Source: JAIOSM01 sp964593725 (GTDB lineage Bacteria; Desulfobacterota; Desulfobacteria; Desulfobacterales; Desulfobacteraceae). From it: DNA of 64,000 nucleotides. The notes below the pieces were generated by a model. The model made no database searches, had not been told where the DNA came from, and saw only the letters and a list, made by a program, of their open reading frames with translations. The position numbers and the translations under genes were made by a program. The stretch is from the NCBI GenBank assembly GCA_964593725.1, contig CAZQJS010000007.1, positions 20,828 through 84,827 on the forward strand. The letters are read 5' to 3'. Each line of letters begins with the position of its first letter. The first letter of the stretch is position 1. This document shows positions 9,791 to 17,733 of this stretch, piece after piece.

Positions 9791-10888
9791 TCAGAATTGT
9801 TCCGGACAGTCAAGTCTATCTTTAACCCTGGATATTGCAGGAATGATAGTCTGAGTACTGTCAACTCCGGAAATCGATCTGATTTTTTTGTCAACAAATT
9901 CCCCAATGGTTTCTGCGTCTGAGGACAAAAGATCGCGTACTAACATAATTTTAATGAGAATATCTATATTTCCATGTACTGAGTGAACCTCTGTCACACC
10001 TTCCACTCTGTATATTTTATCAACAACTCTTCTCTCCATTGCCCCTTTGACCTTTACAAAAATAAAGGCTGTAATTGTGCGCTTCATTTCTGGATATTCA
10101 GGGTCACTTTTTTCAAGCATCATACTCCTGAATTTTTCCATATCGCCAGGTAAATGTTTATACAGCCCTATCCCATACCTGCGTTTGGATTTACGCCTCC
10201 AGTGGGTATGGGATACATAGGTATAAAGATCTGCAATTGTGCGGCCCGGAAATAATTTTAATAGTCCGCCCCTTTTAATGATTTGTGTAAGCGGTGTATA
10301 AACTGTATCGTACCAGTCTGCTGCAGCTCTTGTTATATCAATATCTCTGGCCGACTCTGACTTTAAAAAATTCAAATGCTTTTTTATCTGTTTTTCAAGG
10401 TATCTGTATTTTCCAACTTCAGTAAGCTCTATTTCATCCGGCAGCCCTGTTTTTTCCAAAAACCTGACTTTTTCCATATATAACAAATTCTCCAGATTTT
10501 TTTTTGAGGATATAAGCTCGGTTACCCTGGCCAAAATCTCTTCACGCCCAAGGCTCTTAGCTGCTGCAACACGGTGATTACCATCAAGAATATAGAACTC
10601 ATCCCTGATTCTGTAAAGTTTAACCGGCGGCAGGGGTGAATTGTTCATCATTGCCTGGTAAATGGCTTTAAATCTTGCAGAATTCTCCTGCTGCCTTAAT
10701 CTGAAACGTGAATCAAAATCTTTATACTTACCTACACTGCCAACTATTTTATCCACCTTAACATTGAAAATACCCTGTTCAACAATCCTGCAATCGTCTT
10801 CTCTTGCCTCTGCGTCATGGAAAGACTTTACACAACCGGATTTTCTGCTTTTATTAAAACAGAAAAAATTATTTAAAAAACCGCCCAT
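9791..10888 (-). CDS. ParB-like domain / DUF4032-like / Lrp-type RAM domain protein
   Basis: 365 residues. Residues about 35-135 resemble a ParB/sulfiredoxin-type domain: PLPPVKLYRIRDEFYILDGN then HRVAAAKSLGREEILARV. The middle (about 150-270; YDTVYTPLTQIIKRGGLL, FPGRTIADLYTYVSHTHW) resembles DUF4032 proteins. The last 95 residues look like an Lrp/AsnC ligand-binding (RAM) domain: AFIFVKVKGAMERRVVDKIY, VEGVTEVHSVHGNIDILI. The helix-turn-helix of Lrp is missing, so it probably senses a small ligand, or oligomerises, rather than binding DNA by the usual route. GGAG lies before the ATG, and the gene starts one base after the phosphoesterase stop. Exact function unknown. Confidence 0.7.
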   Translation of the reverse strand: MGGFLNNFFCFNKSRKSGCVKSFHDAEAREDDCRIVEQGIFNVKVDKIVGSVGKYKDFDSRFRLRQQENSARFKAIYQAMMNNSPLPPVKLYRIRDEFYILDGNHRVAAAKSLGREEILARVTELISSKKNLENLLYMEKVRFLEKTGLPDEIELTEVGKYRYLEKQIKKHLNFLKSESARDIDITRAAADWYDTVYTPLTQIIKRGGLLKLFPGRTIADLYTYVSHTHWRRKSKRRYGIGLYKHLPGDMEKFRSMMLEKSDPEYPEMKRTITAFIFVKVKGAMERRVVDKIYRVEGVTEVHSVHGNIDILIKIMLVRDLLSSDAETIGEFVDKKIRSISGVDSTQTIIPAISRVKDRLDCPEQF

Positions 10889-10889
10889 T

Positions 10890-11480
10890 TCAATACTCCA
10901 GAATGTTGTATCCGCAGGTGTTTATAACTTTTGTTTTTCCGTAAAGAGTAACACGATCTTCCGGGTTGTTAAAGTGTTTATGTATATGTCCGTGGATAAA
11001 ATATCCAGGATTGTATTTATTAATTAAATCAATGAAACATTGAAACCCTCTATGGCATAAATCCTCTGCATCATGGATCTGCCTGGGTGGGGAATGGGTG
11101 ATCACAATATCAACCCCTCTGTTTTTCATAAGGGAAAACCACATGGTTCCAACGATTTTTTTCATCTCTTTTTCCGTATACTGATTTTCATTACCATTAT
11201 ACCAGTTGGAACCTTCAAAACCTAAAATTCTTAAACCATTAACCAGGACAAGCCGTTTATGAATATCAGTACACCCTTCTGGTTTGTATCTGCCATGGCG
11301 GATGTCATGGTTCCCTTTTACATAATAGAGAGGAGCGCTGATCTTTTCCTGTAAATAAATAAGATACTCCTGGGCAAGATCCCCGCAGGATAATATAAGG
11401 TCAATTCCGGGCAGGCTTTCCTCCCTGATTCTCTGATCAAGTGAGTTTTCAATAAAATCGGAAACTGTTAAAATTTTCAT
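10890..11480 (-). CDS. Calcineurin-like metallophosphoesterase
   Basis: About 196 residues from the Met of MKILTVSDF, which matches family starts; the frame opens 12 codons earlier at 11516, and neither start has a good Shine-Dalgarno. Metal-ligand motifs of the superfamily are present: ILTVSDF (Asp), LILSCGDLA (GD), YVKGNHDIR (GNHD), VITHSPPRQ (H) and FIHGHIHKHF (GHxH). It hydrolyses a phosphoester of unknown identity. It is the first gene of a tightly packed minus-strand set with the ParB/RAM protein and the histidine kinase. Confidence 0.85.
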   Translation of the reverse strand: MKILTVSDFIENSLDQRIREESLPGIDLILSCGDLAQEYLIYLQEKISAPLYYVKGNHDIRHGRYKPEGCTDIHKRLVLVNGLRILGFEGSNWYNGNENQYTEKEMKKIVGTMWFSLMKNRGVDIVITHSPPRQIHDAEDLCHRGFQCFIDLINKYNPGYFIHGHIHKHFNNPEDRVTLYGKTKVINTCGYNILEY

Positions 11481-11585
11481 GGTATTTAATTTTAAAATAT
11501 TTATCATATCATTCAAGTAAATATTTGTAAAACCTTAAAAGAATGATATATATTTCCTTTAAACAAAAACCAGAAGGATAGAATC

Positions 11586-11987
11586 ATGGACATAAAAATA
11601 AAAATTCGGGGATATCATACTGATTTATACAGGCATGTTAACAATGCAAGATATCTTGAATTCCTGGAAGAGGCCCGTTGGCAGATAGTTGAAGAATATA
11701 TGGATATTAATGATTTTATACAAAATGACTTGAGTTTTTATGTGGTAAATATCAATATTTCCTATAGAAGCCCTGCAATGGTAAATGATATTATCCTGAT
11801 CAAGACAGGCCTGCATAAAATCGGCCACAGAAGCGCTGTGTTTAAACAGGAAATTATAAATACAACCACAGGAAAAACATCTGTTCAGGCAGATATTACC
11901 TTTGTTGTTGCTGACAAATCAGGAAAAGCGATTCCATTGGCAGGCAAGGTAAAAGAAATTCTTAAACAGATTCCAGCAATAAAATAA
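11586..11987 (+). CDS. Acyl-CoA thioesterase, hotdog fold (4HBT/YbgC type)
   Basis: 133 residues, single hotdog domain. The entry RGYHTDLYRHVNNARYLEFLEEARW carries the D-x3-H-V-N-N-x2-Y-x3-E pattern of 4-hydroxybenzoyl-CoA thioesterase-like enzymes; INISYRSPAMVNDIILIKT and AVFKQEIINTTTGKTSVQADITFV form the later strands. The Asp in HTDLYRHVN is the likely catalytic residue. The preferred acyl-CoA cannot be deduced. AGAAGGA precedes the ATG. hisHF follows 24 bases downstream and may share the transcript. Confidence 0.88.
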   Translation: MDIKIKIRGYHTDLYRHVNNARYLEFLEEARWQIVEEYMDINDFIQNDLSFYVVNINISYRSPAMVNDIILIKTGLHKIGHRSAVFKQEIINTTTGKTSVQADITFVVADKSGKAIPLAGKVKEILKQIPAIK

Positions 11988-12011
11988 CCTTTTCAGATTC
12001 AGGAACCAGAT

Positions 12012-13613
12012 ATGATCACAATACTTGATTATGGAGCAGGAAATGTAAGAAGTGTTATTAATGCAGTTGAAGCCCTTGGGCATAAAGTCCGGCTTGCAGA
12101 TAAGGCTTCAGATATTTTAAATGCCGAAAAAATCATTTTTCCAGGCGTGGGTCACTATGGAAGCATGATAAAAACACTGAAACAAAAAAATTTTTTTACA
12201 CCCCTAAAAACTTATCTGGAGGAGGATCGCCCTTTTCTTGGCATTTGTCTTGGGTTTCAATCCCTTTTCCAGGGAAGCGAAGAATTTGACTTTCATGCCG
12301 GTTTTAACATTCTTCCAGGAAGTGTCTGCCGTTTTAACATCAAACTTGCAGTGCCCCATATTGGATGGAACAGTATAAATATCAAAAAAGAGTCCTTTTT
12401 ATTTCAAAATATAGATGAAAAGACTCGATTTTATTTTGTACATTCATACCATGTCCAGGCAGACAGACAATCTGATATTCTTACAACAACACCCTATGAA
12501 ATTGAATTTATCAGTGCTGTCAGCCATGGCAATATCATTGGTGTCCAGTTTCACCCTGAAAAAAGCGGAAAACCTGGTCTTCAGTTTTTAAGCAATTTCA
12601 TTTCCATGGAAAATAACATTAATGTGAAAAACATTGACTCCTGTTTCACTTTGTCAAGCAGGCGCGGCCTTGCTAAAAGAATTGTTGCCTGCCTTGATGT
12701 AAGGTCCAACGACCAGGGAGACCTTGTTGTTACCAAGGGTGACCAATATGATGTAAGGGAAAAGGGTGATGTCAGAAACCTTGGTAAACCTGTAAAACTT
12801 GCAAGGGATTATTATAATCAGGGAGCTGATGAGATAACCTTTCTCAATATAACCGGGTTCAGGGATTTTCCCTTAAAAGATATGCCCATGATAGATGTTT
12901 TAAGGGCAACCTCAAAAAATGTCTTTGTTCCTTTGACCATTGGCGGAGGAATCAGGGATTATACTGACAGCAATAACAGATCATACCAGGCCATTGAGGT
13001 GGCCGAAGCCTATTTCAGGGCTGGTGCCGATAAAATATCCATTGGAAGTGATGCTGTTCACATTGCCCTTGAATATATCAAAACCAGTGAGTTAACAGGA
13101 AAAAGCTCCATTGAGCAGATCTCAAAAATATATGGAAACCAGGCTGTTGTAATCTCCATTGACCCTGTGAAGGTGTGGGTTGATTCCATGAATTTAAAAA
13201 AGATATCGTCAAACCATACTATTATTTCATCTTCTGAAACCGGACCCGGTGGTGAAAAACACTGCTGGTATCAATGCACTGTCAGGGGAGGACGTGAAAA
13301 AAAAGATATTGATGTGGTCAGTTTTGCTAAAATTTGTGAAAAACTTGGTGCAGGTGAACTGCTCATTAATTCAATTGACAGGGATGGAACAAATCTTGGA
13401 TTTGATCTTGATTTGATAAATTGTATAAAAAACAGTGTTTCAATTCCGGTCATAGCATCCAGCGGGGCTGGCAGTGAAGAACATTTTTATAAGGTTTTTA
13501 CAGAAACAAAGAGTGAAGCAGCCCTTGCTGCAGGAATTTTTCACAGAAAGGAGATACCCATTAAAAGGGTAAAAGATTACCTTGCTGCCCGGCAGATTAC
13601 CATTAGAATATGA
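12012..13613 (+). CDS. hisHF: Imidazole glycerol phosphate synthase, HisH-HisF fusion (HIS7 type)
   Basis: 533 residues in one frame: glutaminase (1 to about 200) and cyclase (about 217-533). HisH has the nucleophile in FLGICLGFQSL (Cys79) and the HPE pair (His181, Glu183). HisF begins RGLAKRIVACLDVRSND (Asp229) and includes FVPLTIGGGIRDY, VVISIDPVKVW, SIDRDGTNLGFD and VIASSGAG. It makes IGP and AICAR from PRFAR and glutamine, with ammonia passed through the barrel. Most bacteria use two separate chains; the fused order and wording (FLNITGFRDFPLKDMPM, QCTVRGGREKKDIDVV, ALAAGIFHR) resemble yeast HIS7 and plant forms rather than ordinary bacterial HisF (see findings). Confidence 0.97.
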   Translation: MITILDYGAGNVRSVINAVEALGHKVRLADKASDILNAEKIIFPGVGHYGSMIKTLKQKNFFTPLKTYLEEDRPFLGICLGFQSLFQGSEEFDFHAGFNILPGSVCRFNIKLAVPHIGWNSINIKKESFLFQNIDEKTRFYFVHSYHVQADRQSDILTTTPYEIEFISAVSHGNIIGVQFHPEKSGKPGLQFLSNFISMENNINVKNIDSCFTLSSRRGLAKRIVACLDVRSNDQGDLVVTKGDQYDVREKGDVRNLGKPVKLARDYYNQGADEITFLNITGFRDFPLKDMPMIDVLRATSKNVFVPLTIGGGIRDYTDSNNRSYQAIEVAEAYFRAGADKISIGSDAVHIALEYIKTSELTGKSSIEQISKIYGNQAVVISIDPVKVWVDSMNLKKISSNHTIISSSETGPGGEKHCWYQCTVRGGREKKDIDVVSFAKICEKLGAGELLINSIDRDGTNLGFDLDLINCIKNSVSIPVIASSGAGSEEHFYKVFTETKSEAALAAGIFHRKEIPIKRVKDYLAARQITIRI

Positions 13614-13651
13614 ACTTCCTTGACTTTTTATTTTTGTTCTTATAGATTTAA

Positions 13652-13836
13652 TTTTTAGCCAGGTGCTGCCTTGGGCAGATAATAGGGAATCCTGTGAGAG
13701 TCAGGGACGGACCCGCCGCTGTAATCGGGGATGAGGGCTTTACAAATCACTGTAAATAAAAGCGCTTAAAAGCCGTTAATTTATGGGAAGATAAAACCTG
13801 AACATGATCCGAGAGTCAGAAAACCTGCCTGCTGAA
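13652..13836 (+). promoter_or_regulatory. Cobalamin riboswitch (AdoCbl aptamer)
   Basis: Conserved aptamer pieces occur in order: CCAGGTGCTG (13659 on), AGGGAATCCTGTGAGAGTCA, GGGACGGACCCGCCGCTGTAA, and the closing B12-box-like GAGAGTCAGAAAACCTGCCT (ends about 13831). It lies upstream of an ABC transporter and eight cobalamin genes, the expected targets. The bounds are approximate. A terminator with an overlapping alternative hairpin follows. Confidence 0.95.
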
Positions 13837-13894
13837 TAAATAACCCAGGATGGACGAGGAGTAAAACCGGGGTGTGAAATATGGAAAATACGGT

Positions 13895-13927
13895 CCCATA
13901 TCGATGGCTTCGATATGGGTTTTTTTT
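13895..13927 (+). terminator. Riboswitch-controlled intrinsic terminator
   Basis: A perfect 10-bp stem, CCCATATCGA / TCGATATGGG, with a 5-base loop runs straight into eight T. ATATGG at 13879-13884 can instead pair with CCATAT inside the left arm, giving a plausible antiterminator. Transcription is expected to stop here when cobalamin is bound. Confidence 0.85.
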
Positions 13928-13975
13928 GCCTGGCAACAGGGTTTGATTTTTTTAGAAAAAGGAGTTGAAAATGTC

Positions 13976-14074
13976 ATGAAAAACCACAGGATATTAAGCT
14001 TGATATATTTTTGTTTTTCAACAATGACAGCTCTTTTACTCCAAAAGCCTGAAAATCAAATTCTGTTTTCCTAA
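13976..14074 (+). CDS. Possible 32-residue hydrophobic peptide between riboswitch and transporter
   Basis: ATG AAA AAC CAC reads 32 residues (MKNHRILSLIYFC..., ending QILFS) with one hydrophobic stretch that could span or insert into the membrane. AAAAGGAG is about 11 bases upstream, slightly far; an ATG at 13971 would stop after two codons. It lies after the riboswitch terminator, so it would be made only on read-through. I see no homologue in memory; it may be a tiny membrane or leader peptide, or chance. Confidence 0.3.
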   Translation: MKNHRILSLIYFCFSTMTALLLQKPENQILFS

Positions 14075-14203
14075 ATTTAAAAAGAGCAGCATTATGATAT
14101 ATTTTTGCACACCCGGCCAATATGTTTCACATGGAACATTATTTCATTTTTCCCCATTACATGGATTTTTGTTCCTGGAAAAGTTTTAACGAGGATTGGC
14201 TGT

Positions 14204-15265
14204 TTGAATTTTAAAATTAAAGCCATAACTAAAAAGAGAACAGGGACTCTGGTGACTCTGTTCTCTTTTGCTTTAGTCATAATGATTATCCTGTCTTCTG
14301 CCATGGGTTATGTTGACATGGAGTTTACAGATATTGTTAAGATAATCCTGTGGAAAATCACAGGCAATACAGATTTTGTCCTGCAGATAGACAGAACAGC
14401 CCGTGTAATAGTAACTGATGTGAGATTACCGAGGATTTTGACCTGCGCTGCAGTTGGAGGCGCCCTTGCAGTTTCAGGTGCTTTGTTCCAGGGCATATTA
14501 CTGAACCCTCTTGCAGACCCTTATACCCTTGGAGTTTCTGCTGGTGCTGCCTTTGGCGCCTGCATTGCAATCCTGCTTAATCTCGGTGCAGCTTCTGTGT
14601 CAACCCCTTTGTTTGCATTTTCAGGTGCTGTCACAACCCTTTTCCTGGTTATTTTTCTTTCCGGATCTTCCGGTAAAGACGGTCATAAACTCAGTTCCAA
14701 CAACCTTATATTATCGGGCATAATAATTGCTGCAATTTTATCTGCCGGCATTAGTTTTTTAAAATATATGGCTGATGAACAGGTTTCTGTTATAATTTTC
14801 TGGCTCATGGGAAGCTTTGCTTCAAAAACCTGGTCAGACCTTTTTGCAGTATCAGGTTTTCTGCTGTTTGGTTTTTTAATTTCAATTTATTATGCAAGGG
14901 ATTTAAATCTTATTTCCCTTGGGGAAAAAGCTGCTTCAAGCCTTGGTGTTGATATAAAAAAAGTTACGATTATCCTTCTTGTAACCGGCTCTCTTCTTGC
15001 AGCTGTTTCTGTTTCAGTTTCCGGAATTATCGGTTTTGTCGGGCTTCTTATTCCACATATGGTGAGGATAGTTACTGGCCCTGACAATCTGAAAGTTATT
15101 CCTGTTTCCATGATAGCAGGAGCCCTGCTGCTTCTGTTTGCTGACACTATTACCAGGGCAGTGCTTGTCCATGAAATCCCAATTGGTGTATTAACTGCTT
15201 TAATCGGAGGCCCTGTTTTCTGCTGGATTTTTAAAAAAAGCCACCAAAAACAGGAAGGATTATGA
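14204..15265 (+). CDS. ABC transporter permease, FecCD/BtuC family (corrinoid or cobalt-chelate uptake)
   Basis: About 353 residues from the TTG at 14204, which has GAGG nine bases upstream; the frame also offers a TTG at 14105 that would add an unlikely polar leader. Nine or ten hydrophobic segments are visible, with FecCD hallmarks: DVRLPRILTCAAVGGALAVS, GALFQGILLNPLADPYTLG, VSAGAAFGA, and SGIIGFVGLLIPHMVR (coupling loop). It is the first transporter gene after the cobalamin riboswitch, so vitamin B12 or another corrinoid is the likely cargo. Its stop overlaps the ATPase start by four bases. Confidence 0.93.
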   Translation: MNFKIKAITKKRTGTLVTLFSFALVIMIILSSAMGYVDMEFTDIVKIILWKITGNTDFVLQIDRTARVIVTDVRLPRILTCAAVGGALAVSGALFQGILLNPLADPYTLGVSAGAAFGACIAILLNLGAASVSTPLFAFSGAVTTLFLVIFLSGSSGKDGHKLSSNNLILSGIIIAAILSAGISFLKYMADEQVSVIIFWLMGSFASKTWSDLFAVSGFLLFGFLISIYYARDLNLISLGEKAASSLGVDIKKVTIILLVTGSLLAAVSVSVSGIIGFVGLLIPHMVRIVTGPDNLKVIPVSMIAGALLLLFADTITRAVLVHEIPIGVLTALIGGPVFCWIFKKSHQKQEGL

Positions 15266-16059
15266 GAATTAAAGTAAAAGAACTCAGTTTTTCATATACA
15301 AGGAACAAAGATTACCCTGGTTTCAGGAAAAATATTGATAATATTAATATTGAGTTTGAACAGGGTATGTTTTATTCCATACTTGGGCCCAATGGAAGCG
15401 GTAAGACAACTTTTCTTGATCTTCTTACAGGATATTTAAAACCAGATTCAGGCGGCATCTTTTTTGATAACCAGAACATCTCTTCCTTTTCCAAAAAAGA
15501 GATGGCAAAAAAAACAGCTCTTGTATCCCAGGATTATTATATAAATTTTCCATATACAGTCAGGGAAGTTGTCAGCATGGGACGGCATCCGTATATTGGC
15601 AGGTTTTTCTCCCTGGATCACCAGGAAACAAGTTTAGTTGATTCAATTGCCAGAAGAACCGGCATTTCAGATTTAATGGACAGGAAAATAACCTGTCTTA
15701 GCGGAGGAGAGAGGCAAAGGTCTGTTTTTGCAAGAGCACTATGCCAGAAAACCCCTGTTCTGCTGCTTGATGAAGCTTTTTCCAATATGGATATCAACCA
15801 TACTTTTCATCTTCTCCATGAAATTAAAAAAGAGATTTCAGACAATAATATTATGGTAATTTCAGTATCCCATGACCTGAATTTTGCATCAATCTGGTCA
15901 GACAGAATTCTCTTTTTAAAAAACGGTAAACAGGCTGCCTTTGGCACACCTGATGATGTTTTAGAAGAGGAAATTATCAAAAAAGTATATGATATTGAAG
16001 CAAGGATTGAAAAGAATAAATTTGTAAATGCAAAGCAGGTTTTTTTTAATCTTTCTTAA
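15262..16059 (+). CDS. ABC transporter ATP-binding protein, BtuD/FecE family
   Basis: 265 residues. Walker A GPNGSGKTT, Q-loop ALVSQDYY, signature LSGGERQR, Walker B PVLLLDEAF and the switch His in VISVSHDLNFA are all intact. MGRHPYIGRFF after the Q-loop is typical of the iron-siderophore/B12 importer ATPases. It starts by a 4-base overlap with the permease and works with it and the binding protein that follows. Confidence 0.95.
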   Translation: MRIKVKELSFSYTRNKDYPGFRKNIDNINIEFEQGMFYSILGPNGSGKTTFLDLLTGYLKPDSGGIFFDNQNISSFSKKEMAKKTALVSQDYYINFPYTVREVVSMGRHPYIGRFFSLDHQETSLVDSIARRTGISDLMDRKITCLSGGERQRSVFARALCQKTPVLLLDEAFSNMDINHTFHLLHEIKKEISDNNIMVISVSHDLNFASIWSDRILFLKNGKQAAFGTPDDVLEEEIIKKVYDIEARIEKNKFVNAKQVFFNLS

Positions 16060-16073
16060 ATTACGGGGCTGCC

Positions 16074-16991
16074 ATGACTAAAAATATTAAAATAACAGCA
16101 ATGATTTCATTTTTTATTTTTTTGTTTATGTGTGGTACAGGTTTAACCACAACCATTATTGACAATGCCGGAAGATCCATTGTTTTTGACAAGCCCTTTA
16201 AAAGGATAATATCTCTCTATGGCGCACACACTGAAAACTTGTTCCATATTGGTGCAGACAGACAGGTTATAGGCGTATCTGTAAATGATTCTTTTCCAAA
16301 ACAGGTAAAAGAAAAGCAGCGGTTTTCATACCATGATGATGCAGAAAAATTTATTGCTGCCTCCCCGGACCTGATTCTTATTCGCCCCATGATCGACAAG
16401 GGGTATAAAAAACTTTTTAAAAGCCTTGAAAAGCTTGGTATTCAAGTAGTATCACTGCAGCCTTCCAATATTGATGAAATGTACAAATACTGGATAAAGC
16501 TTGGGCAGTTGACAGGAAGACAAGACAGCGCAGATACCATGGTAAAGGAATTTAAACAACAATTAAAATATTTTAAAAACATTAATTTAAAAATAGAGGA
16601 AAAAAAACAGGTCTATTTTGAAGCTATTCATTCCAGAATGAAGACTTTTACCCGGAATTCAATGCCTGGCTTTGTTTTACAAACTGCAGGCGGTATAAAT
16701 ATTGCCATTGATGCAATACCTTCCCGTAACAGTAATATTGCAATTTATGGAAAAGAAAAAATTCTTTCCCATGCACGTGAAATTGATGTTTTCCTTGCAC
16801 AAAAGGGGATTATGAACAATATATCCAGAGAGACCATTGTTAATGAACCGGGTTTCAGTGTTATTAAAGCTGTCAATAACAACCAGATTTTTCTCATTGA
16901 TGAAGAGATAATATCACGCCCTGTATTCAGATTGTTAAAGGGCATAAAAACCATTGGCTGCATTCTCTATCCAGAATTTTATAAGGACTAA
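16074..16991 (+). CDS. ABC transporter periplasmic substrate-binding protein, BtuF/FepB family
   Basis: 305 residues. The N terminus (KNIKITAMISFFIFLFMCGTGLTT) is a signal peptide; there is a Cys but no good lipobox. The mature part has the helical-backbone binding fold: IIDNAGRSIVFDKPFKRIIS, a short lobe, AASPDLILIRPMID, then a second lobe ending in ISRPVFRLLKGIKTIG. Located 14 bases after the ATPase. The riboswitch context suggests corrinoid capture in the periplasm; the ligand is not provable from sequence. Confidence 0.92.
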   Translation: MTKNIKITAMISFFIFLFMCGTGLTTTIIDNAGRSIVFDKPFKRIISLYGAHTENLFHIGADRQVIGVSVNDSFPKQVKEKQRFSYHDDAEKFIAASPDLILIRPMIDKGYKKLFKSLEKLGIQVVSLQPSNIDEMYKYWIKLGQLTGRQDSADTMVKEFKQQLKYFKNINLKIEEKKQVYFEAIHSRMKTFTRNSMPGFVLQTAGGINIAIDAIPSRNSNIAIYGKEKILSHAREIDVFLAQKGIMNNISRETIVNEPGFSVIKAVNNNQIFLIDEEIISRPVFRLLKGIKTIGCILYPEFYKD

Positions 16992-17025
16992 TATTATACT
17001 TTAATTTTATTTAAAAGGTTTTTCC

Positions 17026-17733
17026 ATGAGTAAAATCGGAACATTGTTTGGAATCGGTGTAGGCCCGGGTGATCCTGAGCTCATTACCAAAAAAGCTATC
17101 AGACTTATCAATGAAGCAGATGTTATTTTTTCTGCTGCATCAACAAAAAACAATTACAGCCTTGCTTTAACCATTGCAAAGCCATATATTTCCAACAATA
17201 CTGATATTAAAAGTTTGTCTTTCCCAATGATTAAAGATAAAGTTGAAAGTCAAAAGGCATGGGATTCAAATGCCAGGAAAATATCAGATTTTTTAAAAAA
17301 AGGGAAAAATTGTGCTTTTATAACACTTGGCGACCCTGTTACCTATTCAACTTTTGGGTATATCCTCACTGCAATGAACATGATTATGCCCCAGGCGCCT
17401 GTGGAGATTGTTCCTGGTATCACATCCTTCCATGCCGCAGCTGCAAGGTGCAACAGAATACTTGTGGAAGCTGAAGAGACCCTGGCCGTAATGTCGGGCG
17501 CCTATGGCGGCAGAAATATCCGTGCCATTGCAGACAAAGTTGACAAACTTGCAATAGTTAAAGCATATAAAAACACCAGGGACATTAATCAAGCCCTTCA
17601 GGAGACTGGTTTTTATGAAAAAAGCATTGCTGTTTCAAAGTGCGGGAGAAAAGGGGAAAAAATTACAGATAATTTAAAAAAACTTGAACAGCGCAGCCCT
17701 GACTACTGGACATTGATCCTTGCAAGCAAATGA
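17026..17733 (+). CDS. cbiL: Cobalt-factor II / precorrin-2 C20-methyltransferase
   Basis: 235 residues, tetrapyrrole methylase fold. Opens LFGIGVGPGDPELITKKAIRL, the SAM-binding P-loop of CbiL/CobI, with ITLGDPVTYSTFGYIL and VEIVPGITSFHAAAARCN typical of the C20 enzyme. It adds the C20 methyl group from S-adenosylmethionine early in corrin ring construction. It overlaps the next gene by four bases. Other genes in the operon (cbiG, and cbiD nearby) place it in the anaerobic cobalt-early route. Confidence 0.95.
   Translation: MSKIGTLFGIGVGPGDPELITKKAIRLINEADVIFSAASTKNNYSLALTIAKPYISNNTDIKSLSFPMIKDKVESQKAWDSNARKISDFLKKGKNCAFITLGDPVTYSTFGYILTAMNMIMPQAPVEIVPGITSFHAAAARCNRILVEAEETLAVMSGAYGGRNIRAIADKVDKLAIVKAYKNTRDINQALQETGFYEKSIAVSKCGRKGEKITDNLKKLEQRSPDYWTLILASK

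Noticed and set aside
13874..14074. 66-codon ORF running through the riboswitch terminator
   Set aside because: Its first half is the terminator hairpin and T-run and has no ribosome site; only the last 32 codons are kept as a weak candidate.
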